From: Halomonas aestuarii
GTDB taxonomy: Bacteria; Pseudomonadota; Gammaproteobacteria; Pseudomonadales; Halomonadaceae
Length of the DNA stretch: 64,000 bases
NCBI RefSeq assembly: GCF_001886615.1
Contig: NZ_CP018139.1
Location: 310,001-374,000 of the forward strand
Reading direction: 5' to 3'
In this document: piece by piece, positions 1-8,617 of the stretch
Layout: each line of letters opens with the position of its first letter
Position numbering within the stretch: the first letter of the stretch is position 1
Translations under genes and position numbers: made by a program
Notes under the pieces: model-generated
What the model was told of the DNA's origin: nothing
Databases searched by the model: none
Seen by the model: only the letters and a program-made list of their open reading frames with translations

Positions 1-1592
1 GTGACAACTACCGCATCGTCGACGGGCTCTGCGACATCACCGCGGACGACGATGCCAGCCTCACCGCTGCCGACCTGGTCTCCGGTGACGATCATCTGCT
101 GGGCGCCAACATGGCAAACGGCGGCGACACCCGCATCAGCATCACCCGGGTGGTCGCCAAGCGTCCTACCAGCGGTGCGCTGTCCGACGGCACCTCGGCG
201 GTGCTGACCCTGAGCGAGGAAACCGACCTCTCGGCCTTTTTCAGCGGCAGTCACTGGGGCACCCTGACCTCCCTGCGTGGCACCCTGAATGCCGCCGGCA
301 CCGTCTTTACCGTCGACGGCAGCGGCCTGAACGCCGGCGTGGGCATGGCGATCGCGCTGAACCTGTCGGCCCTGGCGGCCGCGCCGGACAGCGTGCGCGC
401 GATGATGGTCCAGCGCACCTTCGATATCAGCGTGCACAACGGCGGCGCCAACGGCCCGGTGATCTACGGCTACGGCAACATTTCCAGTGCGCCCGACGCC
501 GACAACAGCCTCGCTGGCGTTCTGGCCGCCGAACCGCAGAAGCGCTACGACCGGCTCACCAGTCCGGTCCAGTGCTCCCTTGCCGACGGCATCAGCGGCG
601 AGGATGTCATGACCGCGTTGTTCCAGCTGTTCGACGACGATGCCATGAACCCCGGCCCGACGTCTGTGGAAGGCCCTCGTTACCTGATCACCCTCGACGG
701 CGGCAGCGACGGCGAGGTGCCCGCGGCGTTGCACTACGGCGGCGCCACCGACGAAGTGAACGGCAGCACCGGATTCGCGTCGCTGGAGGATATCGAGGAC
801 ATCGCCATTGTCATGACGCCTGCCGCGGCGGCCGATGCCGCCAACCACCAGGCCATCGTGGCGGAGATGCAGAAACACTGCCGCAAGATGCGGTACCGGG
901 TCGGCATCGTCGACGGTCGCGAGGGCATGTCGCTGTCGGAAGTGCGCGAGTTCCGCTCCAACTTCGACGATTCCCGCCTCGCCCTCTACTACCCCTGGGT
1001 GGTGGCCGCGGATCCTCGCGGCATCAGCCCCACCCTCACGTTGCCGCCGGCGGGATTCATCGCCGGTGTCTACGCCAACACCGACGCCCAGCGTGGCGTG
1101 CACAAGTCGCCCGCCAACCAGCCGGTGATCGGCGCCCTCGGCTTCGCCCAGGACATCAACCGCTTCCAGCAGGAGCTGCTCAACCCCGAAGGCGTCAACT
1201 GCCTGCGCTCCTTCCCGGGCCGCGGCCACCGGGTCTGGGGCGGCCGCACCCTGTCCAGCGACCCGGAGTGGAAATACGTCAACGTCCGCCGCTATTTCCT
1301 CTACCTGGAGCGTTCCATCGACAAGTCAACCCAGTGGGTGGTGTTCGAGCCCAACGGCGAACGACTGTGGGACAACGTGCGCATCACCGTGGAGAACTTT
1401 CTCTACAACGAATGGGTGAACGGCCGGCTGCTGGGCAGTGCCAAGACGGCCTTCTTCGTGCGCTGCGACCGCAGCACCATGACGCAGAACGATCTCGATA
1501 ACGGCCGCCTGGTGTGCGAAATCGGCGTGGCCGCGCTGAAGCCGGCGGAATACGTCATTTTCCGCATCGGCCAGAAAACCGCCGACAGCTGA
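1..1592 (+). CDS. eCIS/phage-tail contractile sheath protein, 5'-truncated by the window edge
   Basis: The C-terminal 529 codons or so of a contractile sheath protein. The frame is open from base 3 to the TGA at 1590-1592 with no start required inside the window, so the gene begins to the left; the internal ATG at 111 is not the start. The C-terminal third is characteristic of the family: a GVYANTD / RGVHKSPAN segment, AQDINRFQQELLN, then the closing domain with VWGGRTLSSDPEW, YVNVRRYFLYLERSI and a final beta-strand ending in AEYVIFRI. In the family this last domain supplies the strands that interlock neighbouring subunits and drive contraction around the tube. It lies 27 bases upstream of the tube gene, as in PVC/AFP-type particles. 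Identification is confident; whether further sheath copies lie upstream cannot be seen. Confidence 0.93.
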   Translation, partial: DNYRIVDGLCDITADDDASLTAADLVSGDDHLLGANMANGGDTRISITRVVAKRPTSGALSDGTSAVLTLSEETDLSAFFSGSHWGTLTSLRGTLNAAGTVFTVDGSGLNAGVGMAIALNLSALAAAPDSVRAMMVQRTFDISVHNGGANGPVIYGYGNISSAPDADNSLAGVLAAEPQKRYDRLTSPVQCSLADGISGEDVMTALFQLFDDDAMNPGPTSVEGPRYLITLDGGSDGEVPAALHYGGATDEVNGSTGFASLEDIEDIAIVMTPAAAADAANHQAIVAEMQKHCRKMRYRVGIVDGREGMSLSEVREFRSNFDDSRLALYYPWVVAADPRGISPTLTLPPAGFIAGVYANTDAQRGVHKSPANQPVIGALGFAQDINRFQQELLNPEGVNCLRSFPGRGHRVWGGRTLSSDPEWKYVNVRRYFLYLERSIDKSTQWVVFEPNGERLWDNVRITVENFLYNEWVNGRLLGSAKTAFFVRCDRSTMTQNDLDNGRLVCEIGVAALKPAEYVIFRIGQKTADS

Positions 1593-1619
1593 AGCACGCA
1601 CTGATAAGGAACCGACGCC

Positions 1620-2081
1620 ATGGCACAGTTTCGTGAGACACCCTACAGCGTTTTCAACTACCTGGTGAATCTGGACGACGGCACCGAGGGCGATATCGCC
1701 GGCGGCTTTTCGGAGATCTCCGGCCTCAACGCCGAGGTCACGGTGGCGGAATATCGCAACGGCAACGCGCCGGTGAACTACGTCACCAAGATTCCCGCCA
1801 TCCACAAGGCCGGCGACGTCACGCTCAAGCGTGGCGTCATCGGCGCGGAGAACATATACAGCTGGCTCGACCAGGTGCGGGCCGGTGACGTCGCCGCCAA
1901 GCGCAACGTCACCGTCAAGCTGAAGAGCGAGGACCCGACCAGCGCCACCGCCGTGGTCACCTGGAAACTGGTCAACGCCATGCCGATCAAGTGGACCGGG
2001 CCCACGCTGACCGCCAAGGGCGGCAGCGACGTCGCCATCGAGGAGCTGGTGCTGGCGGTCGAGCACATCGAACAGGAGTGA
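1620..2081 (+). CDS. eCIS inner tube protein (T4 gp19-like family)
   Basis: A 153-residue protein of the Phage_T4_gp19 tail-tube family, the subunit of the inner tube propelled by sheath contraction. Family hallmarks include the N-terminal YSVFNYLVNLDD strand, GFSEISGLNAEV, the VTLKRGVIGAENIYSWLDQVR segment (LKRG...W is typical of tube proteins), and the closing WKLVNAMPIKWTGPTL / VAIEELVLAVE. Length is normal for the family. It follows the sheath gene after 27 bases and is followed by the second sheath-like gene after 10 bases. A related but clearly different tube paralogue lies at 3590-4081. Confidence 0.95.
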   Translation: MAQFRETPYSVFNYLVNLDDGTEGDIAGGFSEISGLNAEVTVAEYRNGNAPVNYVTKIPAIHKAGDVTLKRGVIGAENIYSWLDQVRAGDVAAKRNVTVKLKSEDPTSATAVVTWKLVNAMPIKWTGPTLTAKGGSDVAIEELVLAVEHIEQE

Positions 2082-2091
2082 GTGCTGCCCC

Positions 2092-3597
2092 ATGAAGGAA
2101 CTGCTGGCTTCCCGAATCGCGTTGACGCCACGTCCGCCACTGCCCCGCAAGGCGGTGCTCGAGGTGGCCATGCTGGGTCACTGCCCGGGCCCGGTGCGGC
2201 TGGAGCGCCTGCGGGCGCTGCACGGTGCCGTGGCGGAAATGCGGGCCCTGGGCTTCGGCGAGGCAGTGGCCCAGCTTCAGGCCGGCAGCGGCGACCCCCG
2301 GGTACTGGCCTTGCAGCACCTGCCGATCCCGCTGCGCTCCAGCGCCGAGTTCCACGATATCTTCCCGGAAGCGTCAAACGCCGACACGGACTACGTCAGC
2401 GTGCTGGCAGGGCGCCGCGCCTGGCTGCCCCGCTGCATCGATGACTTCTTCGCCAACGGCGGCGAGAAGCTCTGGGTGATCGTGGTGCCCGAGGAGGAGG
2501 GCCAGGACGGCTTTCTGCCGGCGCCGGACACCCGATTGCACGAGATCGCCACCTTGCGTGGACTGGCCTGCGCGCTGGTGATTCCCACGCTGGGCACGGT
2601 CACCTTTCCTGATCTGGAGCGGCTGCAGGTCCCGGCCCGCTTGCCCGACATTCCCCGGGTACGCCTGGACAACCCCGACCCCCGCTTCGTGCCCTGCGGC
2701 ACCGAGCTCGACGACGATCATCGCGAACGGCGCCACAGCGAGGAAGTGGCGCTCGGCGAGATGCCACCGCCGGCGGCGCTGAACCGCGTGCTGCAGGGCA
2801 TCCTGCCGTGGCTGGCGAAACAGCGCCCGGACCTGCAGTGCCTGCTGACCCTGCCCCTGGCCTATCACGGCGAACGGGGCAGCCCCGCGGTCGACGAGCA
2901 GGCGCTGCAGTGGATCCGCGATATCCGCGACGGCGACAGCGGCCCCCATCTGCGCCATGTGCAATTCCTGTTTCCCTACCTCCGCGGGCCCCAGTTCGAC
3001 CTGCTCAGTCCGGCAGGCCTGGTCGCCGGCAAGCAGTCCGCCCGGGCACAGGCGCGAGGCCCCTGGCGCTCCATCGCCGGCCAGCCCCTGGAAAGCTCGG
3101 GTCTGCCCTATCCGCCGTTGAGCATCGTTGACCAGGTACGGCTGCGTGACGATCCCGGCGTGGGCGTGCTGCAGCAGCGTAACGGCCGGGTGCAACTGGA
3201 CGATGAACGCCTGGTGGTGCCGGCGCTGCACCCGGACGATTACGCCCATGCCGACGCTCCGAGCCGCTTCGACGGCTATCGCTCGGCGGAGGTGATGCGC
3301 CTGCTGGGCTACCTGCGGCGTCAGCTCAACACGCTGGGGGAGCAGCTGATCTTCACGCTGGATTACCGGGACCCCCGTCCGCGTCTGTTGCTCGAACGCT
3401 TCTTCCGGCAGCTCCAGCAACGGGGGGCGCTGCGCGGGGCGACGGCCCAGGAGGCCTTCCACATCGAGGAGAGTCCGACCCGGGAAGGCGTGATGATCTT
3501 CGACATCATGATCGCACCGGCCTTCCCGATCGACCGCATCCGCCTCACCTTCACCAACCGGCAGGGGGAATGGAAGGGAGGGGTGAACGATGTCTGA
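2092..3597 (+). CDS. Divergent second sheath-like protein of the eCIS
   Basis: A 501-residue protein that I read as a divergent sheath paralogue. The evidence is partial: an N-terminal segment FFANGGEKLWVIVVP resembles the 'GG..(L/C)(W/Y)VVR' strand of sheaths, and the C-terminus (FDIMIAPAFPIDRIRLTF) matches in pattern the sheath's last strand pair (CEIGVAALKPAEYVIFRI in the gene at 1-1592). The middle, roughly residues 150-430, is Pro/Arg-rich and not recognisable. Many eCIS loci carry two or three sheath genes, one often the baseplate-proximal ring; that role is inferred. Its last 8 bases overlap the start of the next gene, suggesting coupled translation. Confidence 0.7.
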   Translation: MKELLASRIALTPRPPLPRKAVLEVAMLGHCPGPVRLERLRALHGAVAEMRALGFGEAVAQLQAGSGDPRVLALQHLPIPLRSSAEFHDIFPEASNADTDYVSVLAGRRAWLPRCIDDFFANGGEKLWVIVVPEEEGQDGFLPAPDTRLHEIATLRGLACALVIPTLGTVTFPDLERLQVPARLPDIPRVRLDNPDPRFVPCGTELDDDHRERRHSEEVALGEMPPPAALNRVLQGILPWLAKQRPDLQCLLTLPLAYHGERGSPAVDEQALQWIRDIRDGDSGPHLRHVQFLFPYLRGPQFDLLSPAGLVAGKQSARAQARGPWRSIAGQPLESSGLPYPPLSIVDQVRLRDDPGVGVLQQRNGRVQLDDERLVVPALHPDDYAHADAPSRFDGYRSAEVMRLLGYLRRQLNTLGEQLIFTLDYRDPRPRLLLERFFRQLQQRGALRGATAQEAFHIEESPTREGVMIFDIMIAPAFPIDRIRLTFTNRQGEWKGGVNDV

Positions 3598-4081
3598 GTT
3601 CGTGCCGTTCCGCTTCAAGGTGAACCTGTACAACAGCGAGAACAACCAGTTGCTGTGCAGCGGACAGTTCAGCGAGGTCACGGGCTTCGAGCTCAGCATG
3701 GAACCCAGGACCATTCAGGAGGGCGGCCGCAACTGGGGCGAGCTGAAGCGCAGCGGCATCACCACGTTCGCGCCGATGATCCTGAAGAGGGGCGTCACCA
3801 GCGTCAACGACCTCTGGAGCTGGTTCGACGCCAGCACCCGGGGCTCCCACTACGGCTACCGCCTGCACGGGGAAATCATCGTGCTGGGCAATCCCCTGGA
3901 GGGGAAGACAGAAAACCCGGTGATGACCTGGCGCCTGGAAGGCGTCATGGCGACCAAGTTCAAGGGCCCCGACCTCAACGCCACCGCCAGCCAGGTCGCC
4001 ATCGAAGAGCTGCACCTGGTGCATGAGGGGCTGGAACTGGAACGGCCGGCGGCGACCGGCAAGGGAGCTGAACCGAGATGA
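3590..4081 (+). CDS. Second eCIS tube protein (gp19-like)
   Basis: A 163-residue tube-family protein. It has FRFKVNLYNSENNQLLCSGQFSEVTGFE at the N-terminus, the LKRGVTSVNDLWSWFD motif, and TWRLEGVMATKFKGPDL / VAIEELHLVHEGLEL at the C-terminus, so the layout mirrors the tube protein at 1620-2081. In PVC/AFP-type systems such second tube proteins (Pvc5/Afp5 type) form the tube-initiating ring next to the hub; that placement is inferred from gene order. Start ATG lies inside the end of the preceding gene, and its own TGA overlaps the ATG of the next gene by 4 bases (ATGA at 4078-4081). Confidence 0.9.
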   Translation: MSEFVPFRFKVNLYNSENNQLLCSGQFSEVTGFELSMEPRTIQEGGRNWGELKRSGITTFAPMILKRGVTSVNDLWSWFDASTRGSHYGYRLHGEIIVLGNPLEGKTENPVMTWRLEGVMATKFKGPDLNATASQVAIEELHLVHEGLELERPAATGKGAEPR

Positions 4082-5025
4082 TGAACCCCGAGCGCGGCAA
4101 GCTGATACCGGTCAGCGGCAACAACAGCACGCCGGACATGGGCAATGCGGTCGACGTGCAGTTCAACCCGATGTCGCTGAAGGTGTCGCTGTCCAACACG
4201 CTGAAGGAAAACAGGCGCAACGGCAGCAGCCGCGCCGCCCAGTTCGTCGACAAGAGCTCGTCCAGCCTGTCGGTCGAGCTGCTCTTCGACACCACCTACA
4301 TCGACGCCGGCAGGGACGAATCCCAGAACGATATCGAGCAGGGCTCCGACGTCCGCGACCAGACGAAGAAGATCGCCGAACGCTTTCTGAAACCGGTGGC
4401 GTCCGGCGAGCAGATGGAGGCCCCCAGGCGCTGCCTGTTCCAGTGGGGCAGCTTCGAGTTCGTCGGCATGGTGGAGAGCTTCGACGAGACCCTCGAGTAC
4501 TTCTCCAAGGAAGGCCGCCCGCTGCGTGCCAAGGTGGTACTGCGTCTGAAGGAGGACCGTTACCAGTTCCGTCAGCGCAGCGACGGCGTCGCAGCGGCGC
4601 AGCAGGATACGCCCACGCTGACCCCCACCGGCAGCGGCGGCACCGGTACCGGTACCCACCAGAATACCCGTCCCGTGCCCGGCGCCAGCGAGGGTCCCGG
4701 CAACTGGCGCGATACCGCCCTCTACAACGGCATCGAGACCCCGCGGCTGCCCGGCGCGTCGGTGCTGGCGGTGCCCGGCGTCTCAGCCGGTGCCTCGGTG
4801 GGCATCCACGCCGCCGGCGGCGTCGGTGTCGGCGTCAAGACCTCCTTCTCCGCCCGGCCGGCCTTTTCCTTTGGCGCCTCGGCGCGTCTCGGCACCCGTG
4901 TCCAGGGCGCCTTCGGCATCGAGACTGGCGCCGGCTCCTCGGCGGCGGCTGTTTCCAGGGCAGACGCCGATGCGGCGGGCGAAGGGCCTGTCATCGGACC
5001 GGATGCCGGCGTCGGCTTCGATTGA
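4078..5025 (+). CDS. CIS tube/adaptor protein (Pvc7/Afp7 type) without a LysM domain
   Basis: A 315-residue protein whose first 165 residues match the 'contractile injection system tube protein' N-terminal domain: VDVQFNPMSLKVSLSNT, then SLSVELLFDTTY, CLFQWGSFEFVGMVESFDETLEYFS and a closing LRAKVVLRLKED strand. In characterised systems this protein links tube and hub and usually carries a short LysM module after the domain. Here I see no LysM; residues from about 166 on are Thr/Gly/Ala/Ser/Pro-rich low-complexity sequence, partly VGVG/GASAR-like, probably disordered. Start is the first ATG of an ATGATG pair overlapping the previous stop. A 40-base gap follows before the DUF5908 gene. Confidence 0.85.
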   Translation: MMNPERGKLIPVSGNNSTPDMGNAVDVQFNPMSLKVSLSNTLKENRRNGSSRAAQFVDKSSSSLSVELLFDTTYIDAGRDESQNDIEQGSDVRDQTKKIAERFLKPVASGEQMEAPRRCLFQWGSFEFVGMVESFDETLEYFSKEGRPLRAKVVLRLKEDRYQFRQRSDGVAAAQQDTPTLTPTGSGGTGTGTHQNTRPVPGASEGPGNWRDTALYNGIETPRLPGASVLAVPGVSAGASVGIHAAGGVGVGVKTSFSARPAFSFGASARLGTRVQGAFGIETGAGSSAAAVSRADADAAGEGPVIGPDAGVGFD

Positions 5026-5065
5026 AGGCCGGATGTTCATGAACCGTTAACCGCAGGAGTCACGG

Positions 5066-5233
5066 ATGCCCATCATCATCGAAGAAGTCATCGCCGACAT
5101 TCAGGAGCCGGTGACCCAACCGGCCGAAACCCTGCCGGCACCGCAGCAGCAGCCGCTGGATGACACTGAGGCCAAGCTGGCCGCGACCCTGGAAAGAATT
5201 CAGCAGCGCCAGCAGCGCCTGACAGTGGATTGA
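5066..5233 (+). CDS. Small eCIS protein, DUF5908 type (Pvc6/Afp6-like)
   Basis: A 55-residue ORF beginning MPIIIEEVIADIQEP and ending QRQQRLTVD. Small proteins that open with MPIEIRELV-type sequences (DUF5908) occupy the same position between the LysM/tube adaptor and the hub in PVC/AFP-type loci, so I assign it on start motif, size and position. A GGAG motif lies 8 bases upstream of the ATG, and the stop is 10 bases before the next start. The middle is Pro/Gln-rich, and the C-terminus should be helical. Its role is unknown; in known loci it is small and conserved, so probably structural or assembly-related. Confidence 0.72.
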   Translation: MPIIIEEVIADIQEPVTQPAETLPAPQQQPLDDTEAKLAATLERIQQRQQRLTVD

Positions 5234-5243
5234 GCGACCGATC

Positions 5244-6296
5244 ATGCCGGACAACGCCTTCATCAACATCCGCCCGGTCATCCACGTGGATGGCGAGCGA
5301 CGCGACGATCTCACCGATGCGCTCATCGGCATGGTGGTGAACCTGCCGCTCCACGGATGCGCCCATGGCGAGCTGACGGTCACCAACTGGGGAACGCCGG
5401 CCGGTGGCGACGCTCCCGCCCATGTCTTCGACGACATCGTCCTGGGGGCGGAAGTGGACATCGCCATGGGACAGCCGGATCCGGTGCGCATCTTCCGGGG
5501 AGAGATCACCGCCATCGAGGAGCAGTACGGCGATGGCGCCCCCGGCCTGGCGCTGCTGCTGCAGGACAGGCTGCACCGGCTGGCCCGGGCGCGGCAGAGT
5601 CGCCACTACGAGGAACACTCCCCCGACGATATCGTCCGCGCCATTGCCGACGCTGCAGGCCTGCGCGCCGATGTCCGGGTCTCCAGCATCAACCGGAGCT
5701 GGCATCAGCTCAACGAAAGCGACCTGGCGTTCCTGCTGCGCCTGCTCGGCCGTTTCGACATCGCGCTGCGGCTGGAGGACGACACCCTGCGCGCCCGGCC
5801 GGAAGAGCCGGATGGCGACCCGGTCGATCTCAGCGCCCAGGACAGCGCCTTAAGCGTCCGGCTGATCGCCGACCTGAACCACCAGCCGGTGGCATCCCGC
5901 AGCCAAGGCTACAACGTCGGCACGGCCGAGGCGGTGGACCACAGCAGCGACCGGCTGACCCCGGCGCCCGAGGCGACCAGCGCCGCCGACACCCTGGCCC
6001 GGCTGGGCTGGGCCGGCGACGATACCGTGCCCCACCCCTTCGCCCGCAGCCAGGCTGAGGCGGAGGCCTACGCCGACGCCCACTTTCGCCGCATGGCCAA
6101 GCGCTTCGTGCAGGGCGACATCGTCTGCCAGGGAGAGCCGACGTTGAAGAGCGGCCGTGACATCCGGCTCAGCGGCGTGTCGCCCCGTCTGCGCGGCACC
6201 TACCAGGTGGTGCACTGCTGTCACCGCTTCGATAGCCAGAACGGCTACGAAACCCACCTCAAAGTGAACCGAGCCGACTGGAGCCCTACCCCATGA
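5244..6296 (+). CDS. Baseplate hub protein, phage late control gene D-like (gp27-like half of VgrG)
   Basis: A 350-residue hub protein. Recognisable features are the N-terminal beta-rich segment (FINIRPVIHVDGERRDDL), FDDIVLGAEVDIAMG...RIFRGEITAIEEQYGDG, the short motif LLLQDRLHRLARARQSRHYEEHSPDDIVRAIADAAGL typical of gpD/VgrG hubs, and SFLRLLGRFDIALRLEDDTLRA-like strands. The C-terminus has FVQGDIVCQGEPTLKSG and YQVVHCCHRFDSQNGYETHLKVNR. It forms the trimeric hub between tube and spike. In AFP and T6SS the equivalent is fused to the spike; here the spike is a separate gene overlapping by 4 bases (ATGA). Confidence 0.88.
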   Translation: MPDNAFINIRPVIHVDGERRDDLTDALIGMVVNLPLHGCAHGELTVTNWGTPAGGDAPAHVFDDIVLGAEVDIAMGQPDPVRIFRGEITAIEEQYGDGAPGLALLLQDRLHRLARARQSRHYEEHSPDDIVRAIADAAGLRADVRVSSINRSWHQLNESDLAFLLRLLGRFDIALRLEDDTLRARPEEPDGDPVDLSAQDSALSVRLIADLNHQPVASRSQGYNVGTAEAVDHSSDRLTPAPEATSAADTLARLGWAGDDTVPHPFARSQAEAEAYADAHFRRMAKRFVQGDIVCQGEPTLKSGRDIRLSGVSPRLRGTYQVVHCCHRFDSQNGYETHLKVNRADWSPTP

Positions 6297-6931
6297 ACGC
6301 CCATACCCTTGGCCACCTGCACAGCCTGCAACTGGCGCAGGTCACCGACAACGCCGACCCGGATCACCGCGGCCGCGTCAAGGTGCGGCTGCATTCCGCG
6401 CCGATGGAGATGTGGGCCAGCGTGGTGGCCCCCTCGGCCGGTAACGGCTACGGCGCCAGCTTCGTCCCTCGCCTGGAGGAAATCGTCGTGGTGGCGTTCG
6501 TCGACCAGGACACCCCGCTGGTGCTGGGCAGCATCTGGTGCGGCAGCGGCAGCCACCCGCAGGACGCCGATCCCCAGGAACAGCACTATGTGGTGCGTAC
6601 CCCGAGCGACACCGTCCTCGAGTTCGACGACAACGAACCCAAGGTGGAGCTGCGGACCCGCTCCGGTTACCGCGTCACCGTCACCGAGAGCGGCGGCGGC
6701 GAAGTGAAGATCGAGCGCGGCTCCCAAAGCGTCACCATGACCGCCGCCGAGATCAACGTGGACAGCGCAGGACCGGTGAACATCAGTGCCGCGCGGGTCA
6801 ATCTGTCTGCCGCCATGGTGCAGGTGGACGCGGGCATGTCCCGCTTCAGCGGGGTGGTTCAGTGCGACACCCTGATCGCCACCTCGGTGGTGGGCACTAC
6901 CTACACCCCCGGCGCGGGCAACATCTGGTAA
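6293..6931 (+). CDS. Baseplate spike protein (gpV/gp5/VgrG OB-fold and beta-helix)
   Basis: A 212-residue spike. Residues 10-90 form a gp5-type OB-fold: LQLAQVTDNADPDHRGRVKVRL, WASVVAPSAGNGYGASFVPRLEEIVVVAFVDQDTPLVLGSIW. The segment after it (EQHYVVRTPSDTVLEFDDNEPKVELRTRSGYRVTVTES..VKIERGSQSVTMTAAEINVDS) has the alternating hydrophobic pattern of the VgrG triple beta-helix. It should form the membrane-piercing needle together with the hub encoded upstream. It ends ...TYTPGAGNIW without a PAAR domain, and no separate PAAR gene is seen in the window. Start ATG overlaps the hub stop. Confidence 0.9.
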   Translation: MNAHTLGHLHSLQLAQVTDNADPDHRGRVKVRLHSAPMEMWASVVAPSAGNGYGASFVPRLEEIVVVAFVDQDTPLVLGSIWCGSGSHPQDADPQEQHYVVRTPSDTVLEFDDNEPKVELRTRSGYRVTVTESGGGEVKIERGSQSVTMTAAEINVDSAGPVNISAARVNLSAAMVQVDAGMSRFSGVVQCDTLIATSVVGTTYTPGAGNIW

Positions 6932-6943
6932 CCAGGAGCGGAC

Positions 6944-8605
6944 ATGAGCAGCGCACAGATCCTCCACGACGTTCGCCTCCGGGCCCCGTACTTCGGGAAC
7001 GGGGAGCAGGCAACACTGCTGCGTTACCTGGATCCGGACTTCGTCGCCCGCTTCCAGCAGGACGTCCAGAAGCAACGCTTCCTGCAACCGCAGTTCGCCG
7101 ACTGGACGCAGGAGGAGATCCACAGCCCGTTCGACAGCAAACCCGTGTTGCGTCTGCCGACCCATCGCGCCTTTCACCTGATGTGCTGCGAAGTCGTCTG
7201 CGAACGCTTCGGCCGGCCGGCGCTGGATCCTGCCCGCATCACCTCGGCCGGCTTCGTGATCCGGCGACTGCGCGACGGCCGGGAACAGGCCTGGATCCTC
7301 GAGGAAGGAGAAGCCCTGGGCTGGCGCGACACCGATACCGGCCTCAAGGACCCGGACCTCGACCGACGGCTGTGCGCCAACGGTGTCCTGCACCCACGCG
7401 CCAACCAGGCCTCCTATAGCGGCGAGCAGACCCACCCGCTGCACGTCCTCGACAGCACCGACGCCAAGGGCAAACGCCATACGCTGCTGTTCGGTTATGT
7501 CCCGCTGGGGGGCTTCTACTACGAACGCGACACCCAGGGCCTGTTCGATGCCCAGAGCCGGCAGGAGGTCGAGGACGTCCAGGCCCGTTCCCTGCCCTGG
7601 CCGTTCGGTTACCGCGACGGCGCACGCCCGGCATGGCGGACGGACGACAGCGTGCAGGTGGACGAGGGAGTACCAGGCAAGCCGCTGTTCGAACTGCTGC
7701 GCCTGCTGGTCAACCGCTATCACCTGGGCGAGGCCGGACGCGAGGCCAACGCCGAACTCGAGGCCCTGTTTGCCGACATCTGGTTCTACGACGACTCTCG
7801 CGTGCCCGCCAAGCTGCGCGGCGAGCCCTTCGATGAACGCAGCCGCGAACGGATCAGGGGCGCGCGTCGTTTCCATCTCACCACCTACCTGCAGGACTGT
7901 TTCGCCCGCGGCGACAACAACCCCCTGGTGCGATGGATCATCGAGCAGGAGGACGCCGCCGACAGGGCCGGCGGTCTCGACCGACTGGGGCAGCTGGCGC
8001 CGCTGCCCGACCCCGGCGGCAACGGGCCCCTGACCCTGTCGCTGAAGCTGGTTGCCAGCGATGCCGAGGATATCCGCCACCGCCTGGGACAGCGTTTTCG
8101 CGAGCAGACCCTGGCCCAGGCACGGGAAATCCCGCTGCCGAAGTTCGGCCAGGGCGAGAATGACGTCTACCAGATCCTCCCCTTCGTGCGCTCCCGCAAC
8201 GATCGGGGCAAGGAGCAGATCCAGTGGGGGGATGTCCATTGCCGCTCGCTGCCGTTCCGCGTCGCCGCCCCGCTGGACCCCGAAGCCAGCCGGCCGTCGC
8301 TGATTCCGATGCCGAGCCTCAGGGACCTGAAACGGGGTCTGGCGAAGGGCGCCGCGGTGCTGACGCCCGGCGACACCTTCGATTTCATCAACGGCCTGAA
8401 GCTGAAGAAGGGGGCCAGCGAGGACGTCATCGGCCAAGGCCCGAAACTGGGCGTCCAGTGGATCTGCTCGTTCAGCCTGCCGGTCATCACCCTGGTGGCC
8501 ATGATCCTGCTGATGATCATGGTCTCGCTGCTGAACATCGTCTTCTTCTGGCTGCCGTGGGTGCGGATATGCCTGCCGTTTCCCAAGATCGACAAGAAGG
8601 GATGA
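6944..8605 (+). CDS. eCIS-locus protein of unknown function with C-terminal membrane anchor
   Basis: A 553-residue protein that I do not recognise, between spike and gp25 genes. The soluble part starts with DVRLRAPYFGNGEQATLLRYLD and is rich in charged and aromatic residues, with paired WILEEGEALGW and PLGGFYYERD segments. The striking part is the C-terminus: from about residue 506 there is a long hydrophobic stretch (SLPVITLVAMILLMIMVSLL then NIVFFWLPWV) ending in a short basic tail KIDKKG. This would be one long or two short transmembrane helices. A membrane anchor is unusual for a baseplate-region protein of a free particle and suggests docking to a cytoplasmic membrane, but it could also be a hydrophobic patch buried in the complex. 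Spacing to neighbours is 12 bases on each side. Confidence 0.8.
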   Translation: MSSAQILHDVRLRAPYFGNGEQATLLRYLDPDFVARFQQDVQKQRFLQPQFADWTQEEIHSPFDSKPVLRLPTHRAFHLMCCEVVCERFGRPALDPARITSAGFVIRRLRDGREQAWILEEGEALGWRDTDTGLKDPDLDRRLCANGVLHPRANQASYSGEQTHPLHVLDSTDAKGKRHTLLFGYVPLGGFYYERDTQGLFDAQSRQEVEDVQARSLPWPFGYRDGARPAWRTDDSVQVDEGVPGKPLFELLRLLVNRYHLGEAGREANAELEALFADIWFYDDSRVPAKLRGEPFDERSRERIRGARRFHLTTYLQDCFARGDNNPLVRWIIEQEDAADRAGGLDRLGQLAPLPDPGGNGPLTLSLKLVASDAEDIRHRLGQRFREQTLAQAREIPLPKFGQGENDVYQILPFVRSRNDRGKEQIQWGDVHCRSLPFRVAAPLDPEASRPSLIPMPSLRDLKRGLAKGAAVLTPGDTFDFINGLKLKKGASEDVIGQGPKLGVQWICSFSLPVITLVAMILLMIMVSLLNIVFFWLPWVRICLPFPKIDKKG

Positions 8606-8617
8606 GGTGAAATCGCG

